Shown: positions 26,551 through 36,983 of the stretch, in pieces
Layout: each line of letters begins with the position of its first letter
Position numbering within the stretch: the first letter of the stretch is position 1
Source of the DNA: Pseudomonas congelans
Lineage (GTDB): Bacteria > Pseudomonadota > Gammaproteobacteria > Pseudomonadales > Pseudomonadaceae
NCBI RefSeq assembly: GCF_900103225.1
Contig: NZ_FNJH01000001.1
Location: 804,980 to 868,979, forward strand
Direction of reading: 5' to 3'
Length of the DNA stretch: 64,000 bases
Notes under the pieces: generated by a model
What the model was told of the DNA's origin: nothing
The model's input: the letters and a program-made list of their open reading frames with translations, nothing else
Database searches by the model: none
Made by a program: the position numbers and the translations under genes

Positions 26551-27159
26551 ATGAACATATTATCTCCTCGACGCAGCGCCATCCTTACCTTCATCCGCGA
26601 TCGCATCGCGCAGCAGGGGCAATCACCGAGCCTGGCGGAAATTTCCGAGGCCTTCGGTTTTGCTTCACGTAGCGTGGCGCGCAAACACATTGTGGCCCTC
26701 ACTGAAGCCGGGCTGATCGAAGTGGTACCGCATCAGGCCCGGGGGATTCGCCTGCTGAGCAGTGAGCCGCGGCCCGAATTGCTGGAAATTCCGGTACTGG
26801 GGCGCGTGGCGGCGGGCGCACCGATCGGGCCTGATCTCGATATACACACCACGCTGCACCTGGACCGCAGCACCTTTACCCGTGTGCCGGACTACCTGCT
26901 GCGCGTGCAGGGTGACTCGATGATCGAGGACGGTATTCTCGATGGTGATCTGGTTGGCGTGCACCGTAACCCGCAGGCCAGTGACGGGCAGATCGTGGTT
27001 GCCCGTCTGGACGGCGAGGTGACCATCAAACGCCTGCAACGCCGCGCCGACCAGGTGCGCCTGTTGCCGCGCAACCCGGCCTACGAACCGATCATCGTCA
27101 CGCCCGATCAGGACTTCGCCATCGAAGGTGTGTTCTGCGGGCTGGTGCGCCGCGAATGA
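26542..27159 (+). CDS. lexA2: LexA-type SOS repressor controlling the mutasome (LexA2)
   Basis: 205 residues: N-terminal winged helix DNA-binding domain (residues 1-70, 'PSLAEISEAFGFASRSVARKHIVALTEAGLI') and C-terminal S24 peptidase domain. The self-cleavage site Ala91-Gly92 ('RVAAGAP'), nucleophile Ser126 ('QGDSMIEDG') and Lys163 ('EVTIKRL') are all in place. RecA filaments would trigger cleavage and derepress the operon. ATG 26542 lies in the palindromic operator with GGAG 5 bases upstream; ATG 26551 is the alternative. Its stop overlaps imuA (ATGA). Confidence 0.92.
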   Translation: MYSMNILSPRRSAILTFIRDRIAQQGQSPSLAEISEAFGFASRSVARKHIVALTEAGLIEVVPHQARGIRLLSSEPRPELLEIPVLGRVAAGAPIGPDLDIHTTLHLDRSTFTRVPDYLLRVQGDSMIEDGILDGDLVGVHRNPQASDGQIVVARLDGEVTIKRLQRRADQVRLLPRNPAYEPIIVTPDQDFAIEGVFCGLVRRE

Positions 27160-27779
27160 TGGGCGCGGTGGTCAGCCTGGACGCCTTGCTGGATGAGCGC
27201 AGGGTCTGGAAAGGGCGTCAGCAGAGCGCGCCACAGATCAGCCAGCAGCCCAGTGGCCATGCGCTGCTGGACGCTGCCTTGCCCTCCGGCGGCTGGCCTG
27301 CTGCGGCCCTGACTGAAATCCTCATCCCGGCCAATGGCAGTGGCGAACTGCGCCTGCTGTGGCCGAGTCTGGCCCGGCTTTCCGCGCTCGGTGAGCGCAT
27401 TGTGCTGGTCGCACCGCCCTATATTCCGTACCCACAGGCCTGGCTGGCCGCCGGCGTCGATCTGCGCCAGTTGGTGGTGATCGAGGCGACTACCCGCGAT
27501 GCCTTGTGGGCCGCCGAGCAATGCCTGCGCTCCGGCAGTTGTGGCGCGGTGGTGTGCTGGCCCGGCATGGTCGATGACCGTGCGCTGCGCCGCTTGCAGG
27601 TGGCTGCCGAAACCGGGCAGACCCTTGCCTTTGCCTGTCGTCCGCAGCAGGCCGCCGCCAACCCTTCACCTGCGGCCCTGCGCATAGCGATCGATACCCG
27701 TCCCGCACAGTTGCGGGTGCTCAAATGCCGGGGCGGACTTGCGCCGCCTTTTCCCATTCCGTTCCCGACCGACGCTTGA
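27156..27779 (+). CDS. imuA: ImuA, RecA-like component of the translesion mutasome
   Basis: 207 residues, distantly RecA/SulA-like. 'HALLDAALPSGGWPAAALTEIL' takes the place of the RecA entry, without an intact P-loop, and 'LVAPPYIPYPQAWLAAGVDLRQLVVIEA' follows the RecA core. The C-terminus is a proline-rich tail. ImuA partners ImuB and DnaE2 in damage-induced mutagenesis. The identification rests on both sequence and operon position. Its start overlaps the lexA2 stop, and imuB begins 7 bases after its end. Confidence 0.88.
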   Translation: MMGAVVSLDALLDERRVWKGRQQSAPQISQQPSGHALLDAALPSGGWPAAALTEILIPANGSGELRLLWPSLARLSALGERIVLVAPPYIPYPQAWLAAGVDLRQLVVIEATTRDALWAAEQCLRSGSCGAVVCWPGMVDDRALRRLQVAAETGQTLAFACRPQQAAANPSPAALRIAIDTRPAQLRVLKCRGGLAPPFPIPFPTDA

Positions 27780-27786
27780 GGTTCTT

Positions 27787-29217
27787 ATGCTCTGGGCCTG
27801 TGTCTTGCTGCCGCAACTGGCGCTGGACGGCGTCATGCGTCGTCACGTCGACCCCGATGAACCGCTGGCGCTGATCAGCGGCAGTGCTCAACGTCGCGTG
27901 TTGCAGAGCGTCAATCCGGCTGCGCGTGCGTTGGGTCTGAAAGCCGGGCAGTCACTGACCGCAGCACAGGCACTGGTGCCGAATTTCACCACGATCGAGC
28001 ATGACCCGGCCGATATCGAGCGCTTGCAGCAACTGCTCGCGGCCTGGGCCTACGGTTTCAGTTCCAATGTCAGCCTCAAGTACCCGCGGGTGCTGCTGAT
28101 GGAAATCGAATCCAGCCTCAAGCTGTTCGGCCCCTGGCCGGTGTTCGAGGCGCGTTTGCGTGAAGAGCTGACCACGCAGGGTTTCCGCCATCGCATCGTG
28201 GTCGCGCCCAACCCGATAGCCGCACGGATGCTGGCCAACATGCATGACGGACTGAGCATCGACTGTCCGCATGAATTGCGCCGCTGTCTGGAGCAGATGC
28301 CGCTGGAACGCATCGGCCTGAGCCGCGAAACCGCTACCGCCCTGACACGCATGGGGCTGCGCAGCGTGCGGCAGGTGCTGGCGCTGCCACGCGATACGCT
28401 GGCCCGGCGGTTTCCGGCCAGCGTGCTGCAGCACCTCGATACCTTGCTTGGCGAGCGCCCCGTGGCGCTGGAGTGCTACACGCCGCCGGACTTCTTCGAT
28501 GTACGCATCGAGCTGAATTTCGATGTCGAGTCCCATCAGGCCCTGCTGTTTCCGCTCAAGCGGCTGATCGCCGATCTGGCCTTGTTCCTGGCCGGACGCG
28601 ACAGCGGCGTGCAGCGATTTTCCCTGCACCTCGAGCATGTGCCAGGGCTGGAGACCGTCGTGCCGGAGACTGTCGTGCCAGTCGGGCTGCTGAGCGCTGA
28701 GCGCGATGCGTCGATGCTCTTCGAACTGGCCCGCGGCAGGCTGGAACAGGTGCTGGTAGCGTCGCCGGTACGTGCTGTGCGTCTGCTGGCGCGAGACTTG
28801 CCGGATTTCGTCCCGGCGCACCGTCAGTTGTTCGATGAGCGCGTGCAGCAGACCTTGCCCTGGGAGCAACTGCGCGAGCGCCTGCGGGCGCGTCTGGGCG
28901 ACGAGTCGGTCAATGGCTTGCGCGCCCAGGCCGATTATCGTCCCGAATGTGCCTGGCAAGCGCATAGCAGCAGTAAACCGGTCCTGCCGGCCAGAGGCTT
29001 TACGCGTCCGGGCTGGCTGCTGCGCGAGCCTCAGCCGCTGCCGGTGCAGGCGACCCGCATCGTGGCCGGGCCCGAGCGAATCGAATCCGGGTGGTGGGAC
29101 GGCAGCGATGTGCGCCGCGACTATTACCTGGTCGAAACCGCCAGTGGTCAACGCGCCTGGGCGTATCGCGCGGTTGGCGAGCAGGGTGAACTGCTGCTGC
29201 ATGGCTGGTTCGCATGA
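27787..29217 (+). CDS. imuB: ImuB, catalytically inactive Y-family polymerase homologue
   Basis: 476 residues from ATG 27787 with TGAGG upstream (an earlier in-frame ATG at 27739 lies inside imuA). The protein has a Y-family fold, but the metal-binding acidic residues at the N-terminus are absent: where DinB has a DMD motif this one reads '[12 protein letters not shown]'. Helix-hairpin-helix part: '[38 protein letters not shown]'. ImuB is the hub that links DnaE2 to the beta clamp. The stop overlaps dnaE2 (ATGA). Confidence 0.92.
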   Translation: MLWACVLLPQLALDGVMRRHVDPDEPLALISGSAQRRVLQSVNPAARALGLKAGQSLTAAQALVPNFTTIEHDPADIERLQQLLAAWAYGFSSNVSLKYPRVLLMEIESSLKLFGPWPVFEARLREELTTQGFRHRIVVAPNPIAARMLANMHDGLSIDCPHELRRCLEQMPLERIGLSRETATALTRMGLRSVRQVLALPRDTLARRFPASVLQHLDTLLGERPVALECYTPPDFFDVRIELNFDVESHQALLFPLKRLIADLALFLAGRDSGVQRFSLHLEHVPGLETVVPETVVPVGLLSAERDASMLFELARGRLEQVLVASPVRAVRLLARDLPDFVPAHRQLFDERVQQTLPWEQLRERLRARLGDESVNGLRAQADYRPECAWQAHSSSKPVLPARGFTRPGWLLREPQPLPVQATRIVAGPERIESGWWDGSDVRRDYYLVETASGQRAWAYRAVGEQGELLLHGWFA

Positions 29218-32200
29218 CCAGCGAATACGCCGAGCTGCATTGCCTGTCCAACTTCAGCTTTCAGCGGGGTGCCTCGAGCGCAAGCGAGTTGTTCGAACGG
29301 GCGTTGCGTCATGGCTACAAGGCGCTGGCAATCACTGACGAATGCACCCTGGCCGGCATCGTACGCGCCTGGCAGGCGTCCACAAGCACCGGTCTGCCCT
29401 TGATCGTCGGCAGTGAAATGCACATCGAAAACGGTCCGAAAGTCGTCTTGCTGGTGGAAAACCAGACAGGCTATGAGGCGCTGTGCAAATTGATCACGGT
29501 CGCGCGCCGCAGGGCCCAAAAAGGCGAATACCGCTTGTTGCGCGAAGACTTCGAGCCTGCGCCGGACGGGTTGCTGGCACTCTGGCTGCCGGACCTCGAC
29601 GGTGATGCTCAAGCCTGTCTGGCAGGCGGACGCTGGTTGCGTGAGCGATTTGCCGAGCGCCTGTGGCTGGGTGTCGGGCTGCACCGTGGCCCGGATGACG
29701 AGCAGCGGCTGGCCGACCTGCTGGCGCTGGCGCAATCGCTGGGTATCCCGGCAGTGGCCAGCGGTGATGTGCACATGCACGCGCGTGGCCGGCGCGCTCT
29801 GCAGGACACCATGACTGCTATCCGCCACCACACCACAGTGGCCGAGGCAGGCCACCTGTTGTTTGCCAATGGCGAGCGCCACCTGCGGCCTCTGGATGTG
29901 CTCAGCGAGCATTATCCAGACTGGTTGCTGGCAGAGTCGGTGCTTATTGCCCGGCGCTGCACGTTCGACCTGGGCGATTTGAAATATGAATACCCGCATG
30001 AACTGGTCCCCAAGGGCCAGACCCCCACGTCCTGGCTACGTGAACTGACCGAGCGCGGTGTTCGCCGGCGCTGGCCGGACGGCCTGACACCGGCCACCCG
30101 TGCGCAGGTCGAGAAGGAACTGGCGCTGATCGCGGAAAAGAAGTTCGACAGCTACTTTCTGACCGTGCATGACATCGTCGAGTTTGCCCGCAGCCAGCAC
30201 ATCCTTTGCCAGGGACGCGGCTCGGCGGCCAACTCGGCAGTATGTTATGCGCTGGGGATCACCGAACTGAACCCGGAAAAGAGCAACCTGCTGTTTGAGC
30301 GCTTCATTTCCAGAGAGCGCAACGAGCCGCCGGACATCGACGTGGATTTCGAGCATGACCGCCGCGAAGAAGTCATTCAGTACATCTTCCGGCGCTATGG
30401 CCGGGGCAGGGCAGCGCTGACTGCCGTAGCCAGCACTTATCACGGCTCCGGCGCGATGCGTGACGTGGCCAAGGTGCTGGGCTTGCCGCCAGATCAGATC
30501 AATGCCCTGGCAGAAGCCTTCAGCCGCTGGAGCGATTCACTGCCGTCGCCTGAACGTTTGCGCGAATACGGCTTCGATGCCGACACACCGATCCTCAAGC
30601 GCGTGCTGGCGCTGACCGGCGAATTGATCGGTTTTCCCCGGCACCTGTCGCAACACCCGGGGGGATTCGTGATTTCCGAACACCCGCTGGACACACTGGT
30701 GCCGGTCGAGAACGCCGCAATGGCCGACCGCACCATCATCCAGTGGGACAAGGGCGACCTGGACCTGGTCGGCCTGCTGAAAGTCGATATTCTTGCACTG
30801 GGCATGCTCAGTGCCTTGCGCCGCACGTTCGATCTGGTGCATCTGCACCGTGGCCAACGATGGACCCTGGCGACTCTTCCGGGCGACGACCGGAAAACCT
30901 ACGAAATGATCAGCCGTGCCGACACCATCGGCGTGTTTCAGATCGAGTCCCGTGCGCAGATGGCCATGCTGCCGCGCCTCAGGCCGGAAAAATTCTACGA
31001 CCTGGTCATCGAGGTCGCCATTGTCCGTCCAGGGCCTATCCAGGGCGATATGGTTCATCCGTACCTGCGGCGGCGCAATCGCGAAGAGGCAGTCACCTAT
31101 CCGCCCAAGCTTGAATCGGTGTTCAAGCGGACCCTGGGGGTGCCGCTGTTTCAGGAGCAGGTAATGGAAGTGGCCATTCTGGCTGCCGACTACACGCCGG
31201 GCGAAGCGGACGAGTTGCGTCGCGCAATGGCCGCGTGGAAACGTCACGGCGGGCTGGAGCCGCATCGCGAACGGCTGCGCACGGGCATGCTGAAAAACGG
31301 TTACGAAGCGGACTTTGCCGACCGGATCTTCGAACAGATCAAGGGCTTTGGCAGTTATGGGTTTCCCGAGTCGCATGCTGCCAGTTTCGCCTTGCTGACC
31401 TACGCCAGTTGCTGGCTCAAATGCCACGAACCGGCAGCGTTCACCTGCGCGCTGATCAACAGCTGGCCGATGGGGTTCTATAGCCCGGATCAGTTGTTGC
31501 AGGACGCGCGCCGTCATCACATCGAAATCCGCCCGGTGGATGTGCGCTACAGCGACTGGGATTGTTCGCTGGAGCCGCTCGATCATCCTGACAGCACGCG
31601 CAATCTGGCGATTCGTCTCGGGCTGCGCATGGTCCGCAGCTTTCGTGAAGAAGATGCCTTGCGCATCGAAGCCGCGCGCGCGAAACGGCCGTTTGTCGAT
31701 GCCACGGACCTGACGGTGCGCGCCGAGCTGGACTCGCGCGCCGCCGAAGCACTGGCGGATTCCGGTGCCTTGCGCGGCCTGATCGGCCATCGGCATCGGG
31801 CGCGCTGGGAAGTGGCCGGGGTTGAGGCCCAGCGACCGCTGTTCGACGACCTGCCCAGCGAAGAACCCCAGGTGATCTTGCCGCTGCCGACCGTGGCCGA
31901 AGACCTGGTGGCCGACTACACAACGCTGGGTACTACCTTGGGTCCACACCCGCTGGCCTTGCTGCGCAGGCAACTGGCTGCCAAGCGCTTTCGCAGCTCA
32001 CAGGACTTGTTACACCTGGAAAACGACCGGACCCTCAGCGTGGCGGGGCTGGTCATTGGCCGTCAACGACCGGGCACTGCGAGTGGCGTGACCTTCGTCA
32101 CCCTTGAAGATGAGTTCGGCATGGTCAATGTGGTGGTCTGGCGCGACCTGGCCGAGCGTCAGCGCAAGGTGCTGGTGGGTTCGCAATTGCTGCAGGTGTT

Positions 32201-32309
32201 CGGGCGACTGGAATCGAAAAGCGGGGTGCGGCACCTGATTGCCCAGCGCCTGTACGACCTGACGCCGTTGCTCACCGGACTGGATGTGCGCAGCCGGGAC
32301 TTCCAATAA
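29214..32309 (+). CDS. dnaE2: Error-prone DNA polymerase DnaE2 (ImuC)
   Basis: 1031 residues, C-family polymerase. The N-terminal PHP domain starts at '[17 protein letters not shown]'. The catalytic acidic cluster '[16 protein letters not shown]' includes Asp374, Asp376 and Asp378. The palm/fingers region has '[11 protein letters not shown]' and '[13 protein letters not shown]', and an OB domain lies near the C-terminus ('[36 protein letters not shown]'). It is about 130 residues shorter than replicative DnaE, as expected. It copies across lesions with ImuA and ImuB. Confidence 0.95.
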   Translation: MTSEYAELHCLSNFSFQRGASSASELFERALRHGYKALAITDECTLAGIVRAWQASTSTGLPLIVGSEMHIENGPKVVLLVENQTGYEALCKLITVARRRAQKGEYRLLREDFEPAPDGLLALWLPDLDGDAQACLAGGRWLRERFAERLWLGVGLHRGPDDEQRLADLLALAQSLGIPAVASGDVHMHARGRRALQDTMTAIRHHTTVAEAGHLLFANGERHLRPLDVLSEHYPDWLLAESVLIARRCTFDLGDLKYEYPHELVPKGQTPTSWLRELTERGVRRRWPDGLTPATRAQVEKELALIAEKKFDSYFLTVHDIVEFARSQHILCQGRGSAANSAVCYALGITELNPEKSNLLFERFISRERNEPPDIDVDFEHDRREEVIQYIFRRYGRGRAALTAVASTYHGSGAMRDVAKVLGLPPDQINALAEAFSRWSDSLPSPERLREYGFDADTPILKRVLALTGELIGFPRHLSQHPGGFVISEHPLDTLVPVENAAMADRTIIQWDKGDLDLVGLLKVDILALGMLSALRRTFDLVHLHRGQRWTLATLPGDDRKTYEMISRADTIGVFQIESRAQMAMLPRLRPEKFYDLVIEVAIVRPGPIQGDMVHPYLRRRNREEAVTYPPKLESVFKRTLGVPLFQEQVMEVAILAADYTPGEADELRRAMAAWKRHGGLEPHRERLRTGMLKNGYEADFADRIFEQIKGFGSYGFPESHAASFALLTYASCWLKCHEPAAFTCALINSWPMGFYSPDQLLQDARRHHIEIRPVDVRYSDWDCSLEPLDHPDSTRNLAIRLGLRMVRSFREEDALRIEAARAKRPFVDATDLTVRAELDSRAAEALADSGALRGLIGHRHRARWEVAGVEAQRPLFDDLPSEEPQVILPLPTVAEDLVADYTTLGTTLGPHPLALLRRQLAAKRFRSSQDLLHLENDRTLSVAGLVIGRQRPGTASGVTFVTLEDEFGMVNVVVWRDLAERQRKVLVGSQLLQVFGRLESKSGVRHLIAQRLYDLTPLLTGLDVRSRDFQ

Positions 32310-32364
32310 TCGGGCCTGCAATTTGCAGTATCAATCGGCACATCCTGCCATCGAGAAGCCCAGT

Positions 32365-33207
32365 ATGTACAAAGACTATCCAGCCGCTTACCAGGTCAGC
32401 AAAGGCGCGGCGCTGCAAGTGGACACTGCCTTTTATGAGCGCATCCGCACGAATGCGCAGCAACGCACCCTCGTCGAACAGTTCGAAGTGCCGATTCGTG
32501 CCGGGCGGGCCTGGAAGGTCAAGGCCGGCCAGGTGTTTCGGGTCACCACACCGGTTGGCCCGCAAGTCGGCGATTTCAATGTCTGGAACGCCAACGATCC
32601 CCGCGAGCGGCTGTGGGCTGCGCGCACGCGGCAGTTGCAGGGCGCGCATGTCAGCACCCATGACCGGTTGTGGTCGAACCTGCCGTTTTTGCGGCCAATG
32701 GTAACCATCACCGATGACAGTCTGGCCAGTTACGGAACCGACGAGCATGGCGGCCGCCTGCATGACCTGCTCGGCACGCGCTGCGATCCCTACGTCAACA
32801 AGATGCTGACCGGCGAAGACTTTCACCATCACTGCCACTCCAACCTGACCCGCGCAGTGTTGCCGCACGGGCTGACCGAGTTCGATGTGCACGATGTACT
32901 GAACATCTTCCAGTGCACCGGCCTGAACCATGACGACCTGTATTTCATGAAAGCCTGTCCGGCACAGAAGGGCGACTATCTGGAGTTCTTCGCAGAAATC
33001 GACCTGCTATGTGCCTTGTCGACCTGTCCCGGTGGCGACCTGTCACTGCCGATGTGGGGGCCAGATGCGCAGGACCCGTTGAGCGTCTGCCGACCACTGG
33101 GCGTGGAAATCTACAGTCTTGACGCGTCGCTGCTTGACGGCTGGCAGTCCCCTGAGCGCGCGGCTTACAACGGCCTGCATGGTCTGCAGATTGCCAAAGC
33201 CGATTGA
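32365..33207 (+). CDS. DUF1989 / urea carboxylase-associated family protein
   Basis: 280 residues from ATG 32365; an upstream frame extension to 32284 overlaps dnaE2 and is not needed. The core 'PIRAGRAWKVKAGQVFRVTTPVGPQVGDFNVWNANDPRERLWAARTR' and 'LGTRCDPYVNKML', 'HHHCHSNLTRAV' are typical of DUF1989, a family found next to urea carboxylase or amino-acid genes; the Cys and His residues in the middle could bind metal. No urea amidolyase genes are nearby. Activity unknown. Confidence 0.8.
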   Translation: MYKDYPAAYQVSKGAALQVDTAFYERIRTNAQQRTLVEQFEVPIRAGRAWKVKAGQVFRVTTPVGPQVGDFNVWNANDPRERLWAARTRQLQGAHVSTHDRLWSNLPFLRPMVTITDDSLASYGTDEHGGRLHDLLGTRCDPYVNKMLTGEDFHHHCHSNLTRAVLPHGLTEFDVHDVLNIFQCTGLNHDDLYFMKACPAQKGDYLEFFAEIDLLCALSTCPGGDLSLPMWGPDAQDPLSVCRPLGVEIYSLDASLLDGWQSPERAAYNGLHGLQIAKAD

Positions 33208-33220
33208 GAGCAATGACCGC

Positions 33221-34150
33221 TCAGGCTGCGCGAGCCATCCTGCGCAGCCCCCATACCATCACCGCCCCCATCCCGAGCATGGCCAGCAGCAGTGCCGGGT
33301 AAGACACCCACCAGTGCAGCGGGGCGGTCATCATGCTGAATTCCGACATGCCGCCGATCCCGGCAATCAGGTTCAACGGCAGAAACACCACATTGATCAA
33401 CGTCAGTTTGCGCAGCAGGGTGTTGGTGCTGTTATTGACCAGATTGCCGCGCGCATCCATCAGACCGGCGAATACCGTGGAATAGATCTCCGCCTGTTTA
33501 TAGCACTGATCGTTCTCGATGATCATGTCGTCGATCAGCGCCAGGCTGTCGGCTGCGTATTGCCTGCCTTGCGCATGATTGCGCAGACGCGTCAGCACCG
33601 CACCGTTGCTGTGGATGGCGTTGATGTAATACACCAGACTTTCGCTGAGGTTGAACATCTGCAGCAAATGGCGATTTTCCAGTGAGGAGTTGAATTTTTG
33701 CTGCAATTCCCGGGCGACCATCTTGATGACTTTCAAATGGCCCAGATAGTGATGAATGTTGTTGAACAGCAGCTCCAGAAGGATATCGAGCGGCTGGTTC
33801 AACGGGCGGTGAGCCCCCAGCGCGCTCAAAGGTTGCTCGTCATCACAGATCAGCACCAGCTGGTCCCGGCTCAGCAGCACGCCAAAGGATGAAACGTCGA
33901 ACGAGAAGCTGTCCTTGCCCGAATAGTTCTCGGGACGTTTCCAGATGACGAACAACGCATCAGGGTGAAACTCGATGCGCGAAATTTCGTCCGGGTCTAG
34001 TGCCGATGCAACGGCGTGCTCATCAAGGTGGAATCGCTCAAGCAATAATCTGCGTTCTCCGGCATCAGGTTTGCTGAACCACAGCACCTGAGCCTTTTGC
34101 GGATCACATGCCAGCAACTGGTTGTTGTCGAGTTTCAGGCCCTGAATCAT
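33221..34150 (-). CDS. CorA-like magnesium/divalent cation transporter with GMS in place of GMN
   Basis: 309 residues from ATG 34150; the frame is open further up, but that overlaps the next gene. A large acidic N-terminal cytoplasmic domain with long helices leads to two C-terminal membrane spans ('LTLINVVFLPLNLIAGIGGMSEF' and 'WVSYPALLLAMLGMGAVMVWGL'). The signature between them reads GMS, whereas CorA Mg2+ channels have GMN, so selectivity could differ. A basic tail follows. It starts 4 bases after the ligase gene on the same strand, so the two form an operon. Confidence 0.85.
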   Translation of the reverse strand: MIQGLKLDNNQLLACDPQKAQVLWFSKPDAGERRLLLERFHLDEHAVASALDPDEISRIEFHPDALFVIWKRPENYSGKDSFSFDVSSFGVLLSRDQLVLICDDEQPLSALGAHRPLNQPLDILLELLFNNIHHYLGHLKVIKMVARELQQKFNSSLENRHLLQMFNLSESLVYYINAIHSNGAVLTRLRNHAQGRQYAADSLALIDDMIIENDQCYKQAEIYSTVFAGLMDARGNLVNNSTNTLLRKLTLINVVFLPLNLIAGIGGMSEFSMMTAPLHWWVSYPALLLAMLGMGAVMVWGLRRMARAA

Positions 34151-34154
34151 CGTT

Positions 34155-35720
34155 TCACCATGCCTGACCGAGGCGCTTGAGCTCCAGACGGCGGACGAAC
34201 TCTTCCAGCACCAGGCTGTACAGATCATCCTGCAGATAAGCGTCTTCGATGCCGGCATCCAGGTTCGGGTTGTCGTTGACCTCGATCACCACCACTTGAT
34301 CGCCTGACTGTTTCAAATCCACGCCATACAAGCCGTCACCAATCAGGTTGGCGGTCTTGAGCGCCAGTTCGACCACGGCGCGCGGCGCTTCGTGTACCGC
34401 CAGCGTGCGGCATTCGCCAATCACCTCGGCACCGATCGCCTTGTGGTTGTAGATCTGCCAATGCCCCTTGGACATGAAGTACTGGCAGGCGAATATCGGC
34501 TTGCGATTGAGAATGCCGATGCGCCAGTCGTACTCGGTGTAGAAAAACTCCTGAGCCAGCAGCAATACCGAGTGCTCGAACAGCTGGGTCGTCGCCGTGT
34601 GCATTTCCTCGGGCGTGCTGACCTTTATTACACCTCTGGAAAAGCAGCCGTCGGGAATCTTCAATACCAGCGGGAAGCCCAGGCGTGTAGCCACGTGCTG
34701 CAGTTCTTCGGGGCGGTCCTTGTAGAGAATTTCCGTTCGCGGCATGCCCAGGTCATGGCTTTTGAGCAGGTCGGTCAGGTACACCTTGTTGGTGCAGCGC
34801 AGAATCGAGGTGGAGTCATCCATGACCACCAGCCCCTCGCTTTCGGCTTTCTTGGCAAACCGGTAGGTGTGGTTGTCGACGCTGGTGGTTTCGCGAATCA
34901 GCAGCGCGTCGTATTCGGCCAGGCGGGCGTAGTCTTTCTTTTCGATCAGCTCGACATCAATGCCCAGGCGCTGACCGACGCGGATGAAATTGGCCAGCGC
35001 CTGAGGGTTGGAAGGCGGCAGCTGTTCCTGCGGGTCATGCAGAATCGCCAGGTCGTAGCGGGCCATGCGCCGCGAACTGGGCTGGCGCCAGACGTTGCGG
35101 CTGAAGCCTTCCAGCGCCGTGGCGAACTCATCCTGCTGATCCTCACGCAAGCGCGGTAGAGCACCGGCCTTGATACCTGCAATGTGCCAGTTGTCGCGCT
35201 TGCGAAACTCCACCATCAGAATCGGACAGGGGAAAACTTCAAACAACTGACGGGCAAGATCCTTCAACGGTTCAAGTGTGGTCTGGCCGAAATACAGCGT
35301 CAGGGTAAACCCTTCGGTGTCGTCATAAGGGTGATCCTCAAGTGCGGTCTCCAGCAACTTGTCCAGGTCATCGAGGGCCAGGCCGTAGAGTGACTTGCGG
35401 GTCAACTCGCTGATGGTCTTTACCGAGGGAATGACATTGTGTTGGCGCGCTTCGGCCAGCAGGGAACAGTAATAACCGTGGCCCAGGTATTTGTAGCTGC
35501 GGCACAGGTTGATGACTTGCACACGCCTGCCTGCCGTGGCTTTCAGCGGTTTTTCCAGATAGTCCTGGGCGCTGATCAAGTCTTCGCTGGGGAAGTAAGA
35601 TGCCCAGTCTTCGAGCCGTTCGACAATAATCACCAGTTGCCTCTGCGCTGCAAAGAGTGTTGTGGGGTCTGCACGTCTGGTTGTTGCTGAAAGCGCAAGT
35701 TGCGCAGATACTTCGTTCAT
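34155..35720 (-). CDS. RimK-like ATP-grasp ligase with RLAN N-terminal domain
   Basis: 521 residues from ATG 35720, chosen for its AGGTGA ribosome site; ATG 35741 is the alternative. The frame stays open to 36287, but that part is antisense to the divergent gene. The N-terminal half (about 30-190) matches the RimK-like ATP-grasp N-terminal (RLAN) domain. The C-terminal half is a RimK-type ATP-grasp ('LRCTNKVYLTDLLKSHDLGMPRTEIL', 'FPLVLKIPDGCFSRGVIKVS', 'LLAQEFFYTEYDWRIGILNRKPIFACQYF', 'DGLYGVDLKQSGDQVVVIEVNDNPNLDAG', holding the metal-binding E and N). It should ligate an amino acid to a carboxylate using ATP. Divergent to a GNAT-peptidase fusion. Confidence 0.88.
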   Translation of the reverse strand: MNEVSAQLALSATTRRADPTTLFAAQRQLVIIVERLEDWASYFPSEDLISAQDYLEKPLKATAGRRVQVINLCRSYKYLGHGYYCSLLAEARQHNVIPSVKTISELTRKSLYGLALDDLDKLLETALEDHPYDDTEGFTLTLYFGQTTLEPLKDLARQLFEVFPCPILMVEFRKRDNWHIAGIKAGALPRLREDQQDEFATALEGFSRNVWRQPSSRRMARYDLAILHDPQEQLPPSNPQALANFIRVGQRLGIDVELIEKKDYARLAEYDALLIRETTSVDNHTYRFAKKAESEGLVVMDDSTSILRCTNKVYLTDLLKSHDLGMPRTEILYKDRPEELQHVATRLGFPLVLKIPDGCFSRGVIKVSTPEEMHTATTQLFEHSVLLLAQEFFYTEYDWRIGILNRKPIFACQYFMSKGHWQIYNHKAIGAEVIGECRTLAVHEAPRAVVELALKTANLIGDGLYGVDLKQSGDQVVVIEVNDNPNLDAGIEDAYLQDDLYSLVLEEFVRRLELKRLGQAW

Positions 35721-35834
35721 CTTCACCTGTGCCGCTGACATGTGTAATCGATCCGATGGGAAACAAGTCCTTTCTATTAAGCATGTGCTTTTTGAAATGT
35801 CCCGTTTCGTTACACAACTTTTACGGCGGTGGAG

Positions 35835-36983
35835 ATGGACTTTATATTTCGAGATGCAGTTGAAACCGATGTCGACGACTTGCTGCTTCTGGAGAACCAG
35901 TGTTTTGACGGCGACCGTCTGACCGCGCGCAGCTTTCACTGGATGATCCGTCGCGCCAATGCCAGCCTGATCGTCGCCGAGCAGGCCGGACAGCTCACCG
36001 GCTACGCGCTGGTGCTGTTTCATCGGGGCACCTCGCTGGGTCGCTTGTATTCGCTGGCGATTGCCGATGCAGCGCGGGGCAAGGGGCTGGGCAGGCAGTT
36101 GTTGCAACGTGCCGAGCAGCAGGCCGTGGGTCGCGACTGCGCTTACCTGCGCCTCGAGGTGCGCCCCGATAACGGCGCGGCCATCGGGCTTTACGAGCGC
36201 AGCGGTTATCGGCGTTTCGCTCAGGTCGACGACTATTACCAGGACCATGCCCCGGCATTGCGTTACCAGAAGCGCATCGTTGAACACGCCCGGCTGGACA
36301 GCCGCTCAGTGCCTTACTACCAGCAGACTCTGGAGTTCACGTGTGGCCCTGCCTGTCTGTTGATGGCCATGAAAGCCCTGCAACCTGCGCGCTCGATGGG
36401 GCGTGCCGAAGAATTGCAGATCTGGCGCGAGGCGACCACGGTGTTCATGACCTCCGGCCACGGCGGCTGCAGTCCTCAGGGGCTTGCGCTGGCGGTTCTT
36501 CGACGGGGCTTTGCGGTGAAGCTGCTGGTGTCGGTCTCAGGCCCGTTGTTTCTCGGCGGCGTACGCAGTGACAACAAGAAACAGGTGATTCGCCTGGTTC
36601 ACGAGCAGTTCTGTGATGCGCTGCAAACCGCCGGTGTGCAGACACTGCCCAATCGCTCGCTGAACCTGCCAGGCCTGCTGGCAGACGGCGGCAAGCCGCT
36701 GGTGCTGATCAGCAGTTACCGCCTGACACGCTCCAAGGCACCGCACTGGGTGATGGTCACCGACTGCGACAGCGATTTTGTCTACCTGCACGATCCTGAT
36801 ATCGATCACAGCCTGCATCGGCAGGCCATCGACTGCCAGCATATGCCGGTAAGCCATGCCGACTTCAACCGCATGAGTTGTTTCGGTGCCGATAAACTTC
36901 GTGCGGCAGTGATTGTGTTTGCCGCGCCTGTGGATGATCATGCGTGCGCTTCAGCAGACCGGCCACAGGATTCCCTACCGTGA
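35835..36983 (+). CDS. GNAT acetyltransferase fused to a C39-like peptidase domain
   Basis: 382 residues. Residues 1 to about 150 are a RimI-like GNAT domain ('LYSLAIADAARGKGLGRQLLQRAEQQA' binds acetyl-CoA; 'NGAAIGLYERSGYRRF'). Residues about 158-370 are a papain-like, C39-type (DUF3335) peptidase with probable catalytic Cys170 ('FTCGPAC'), His304 ('APHWVMV') and Asp320 ('YLHDPD'). ATG 35835 follows GGTGGAG; GTG 35829 is in frame. It is divergent from the RimK-like ligase across about 110 bases, so the two probably act on a common peptide-modified substrate. Its stop overlaps the deacetylase start. Confidence 0.88.
   Translation: MDFIFRDAVETDVDDLLLLENQCFDGDRLTARSFHWMIRRANASLIVAEQAGQLTGYALVLFHRGTSLGRLYSLAIADAARGKGLGRQLLQRAEQQAVGRDCAYLRLEVRPDNGAAIGLYERSGYRRFAQVDDYYQDHAPALRYQKRIVEHARLDSRSVPYYQQTLEFTCGPACLLMAMKALQPARSMGRAEELQIWREATTVFMTSGHGGCSPQGLALAVLRRGFAVKLLVSVSGPLFLGGVRSDNKKQVIRLVHEQFCDALQTAGVQTLPNRSLNLPGLLADGGKPLVLISSYRLTRSKAPHWVMVTDCDSDFVYLHDPDIDHSLHRQAIDCQHMPVSHADFNRMSCFGADKLRAAVIVFAAPVDDHACASADRPQDSLP

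Noticed and set aside
27952..29202. 416-codon open frame on the - strand
   Set aside because: Antisense to imuB and not protein-like.
30537..31973. 478-codon open frame on the - strand
   Set aside because: Antisense to dnaE2, no ribosome site or family match.
35742..36287. N-terminal extension of the RimK-like ligase
   Set aside because: The frame is open but overlaps the divergent GNAT-peptidase gene, has no ribosome site, and homologous ligases begin at the RLAN domain.
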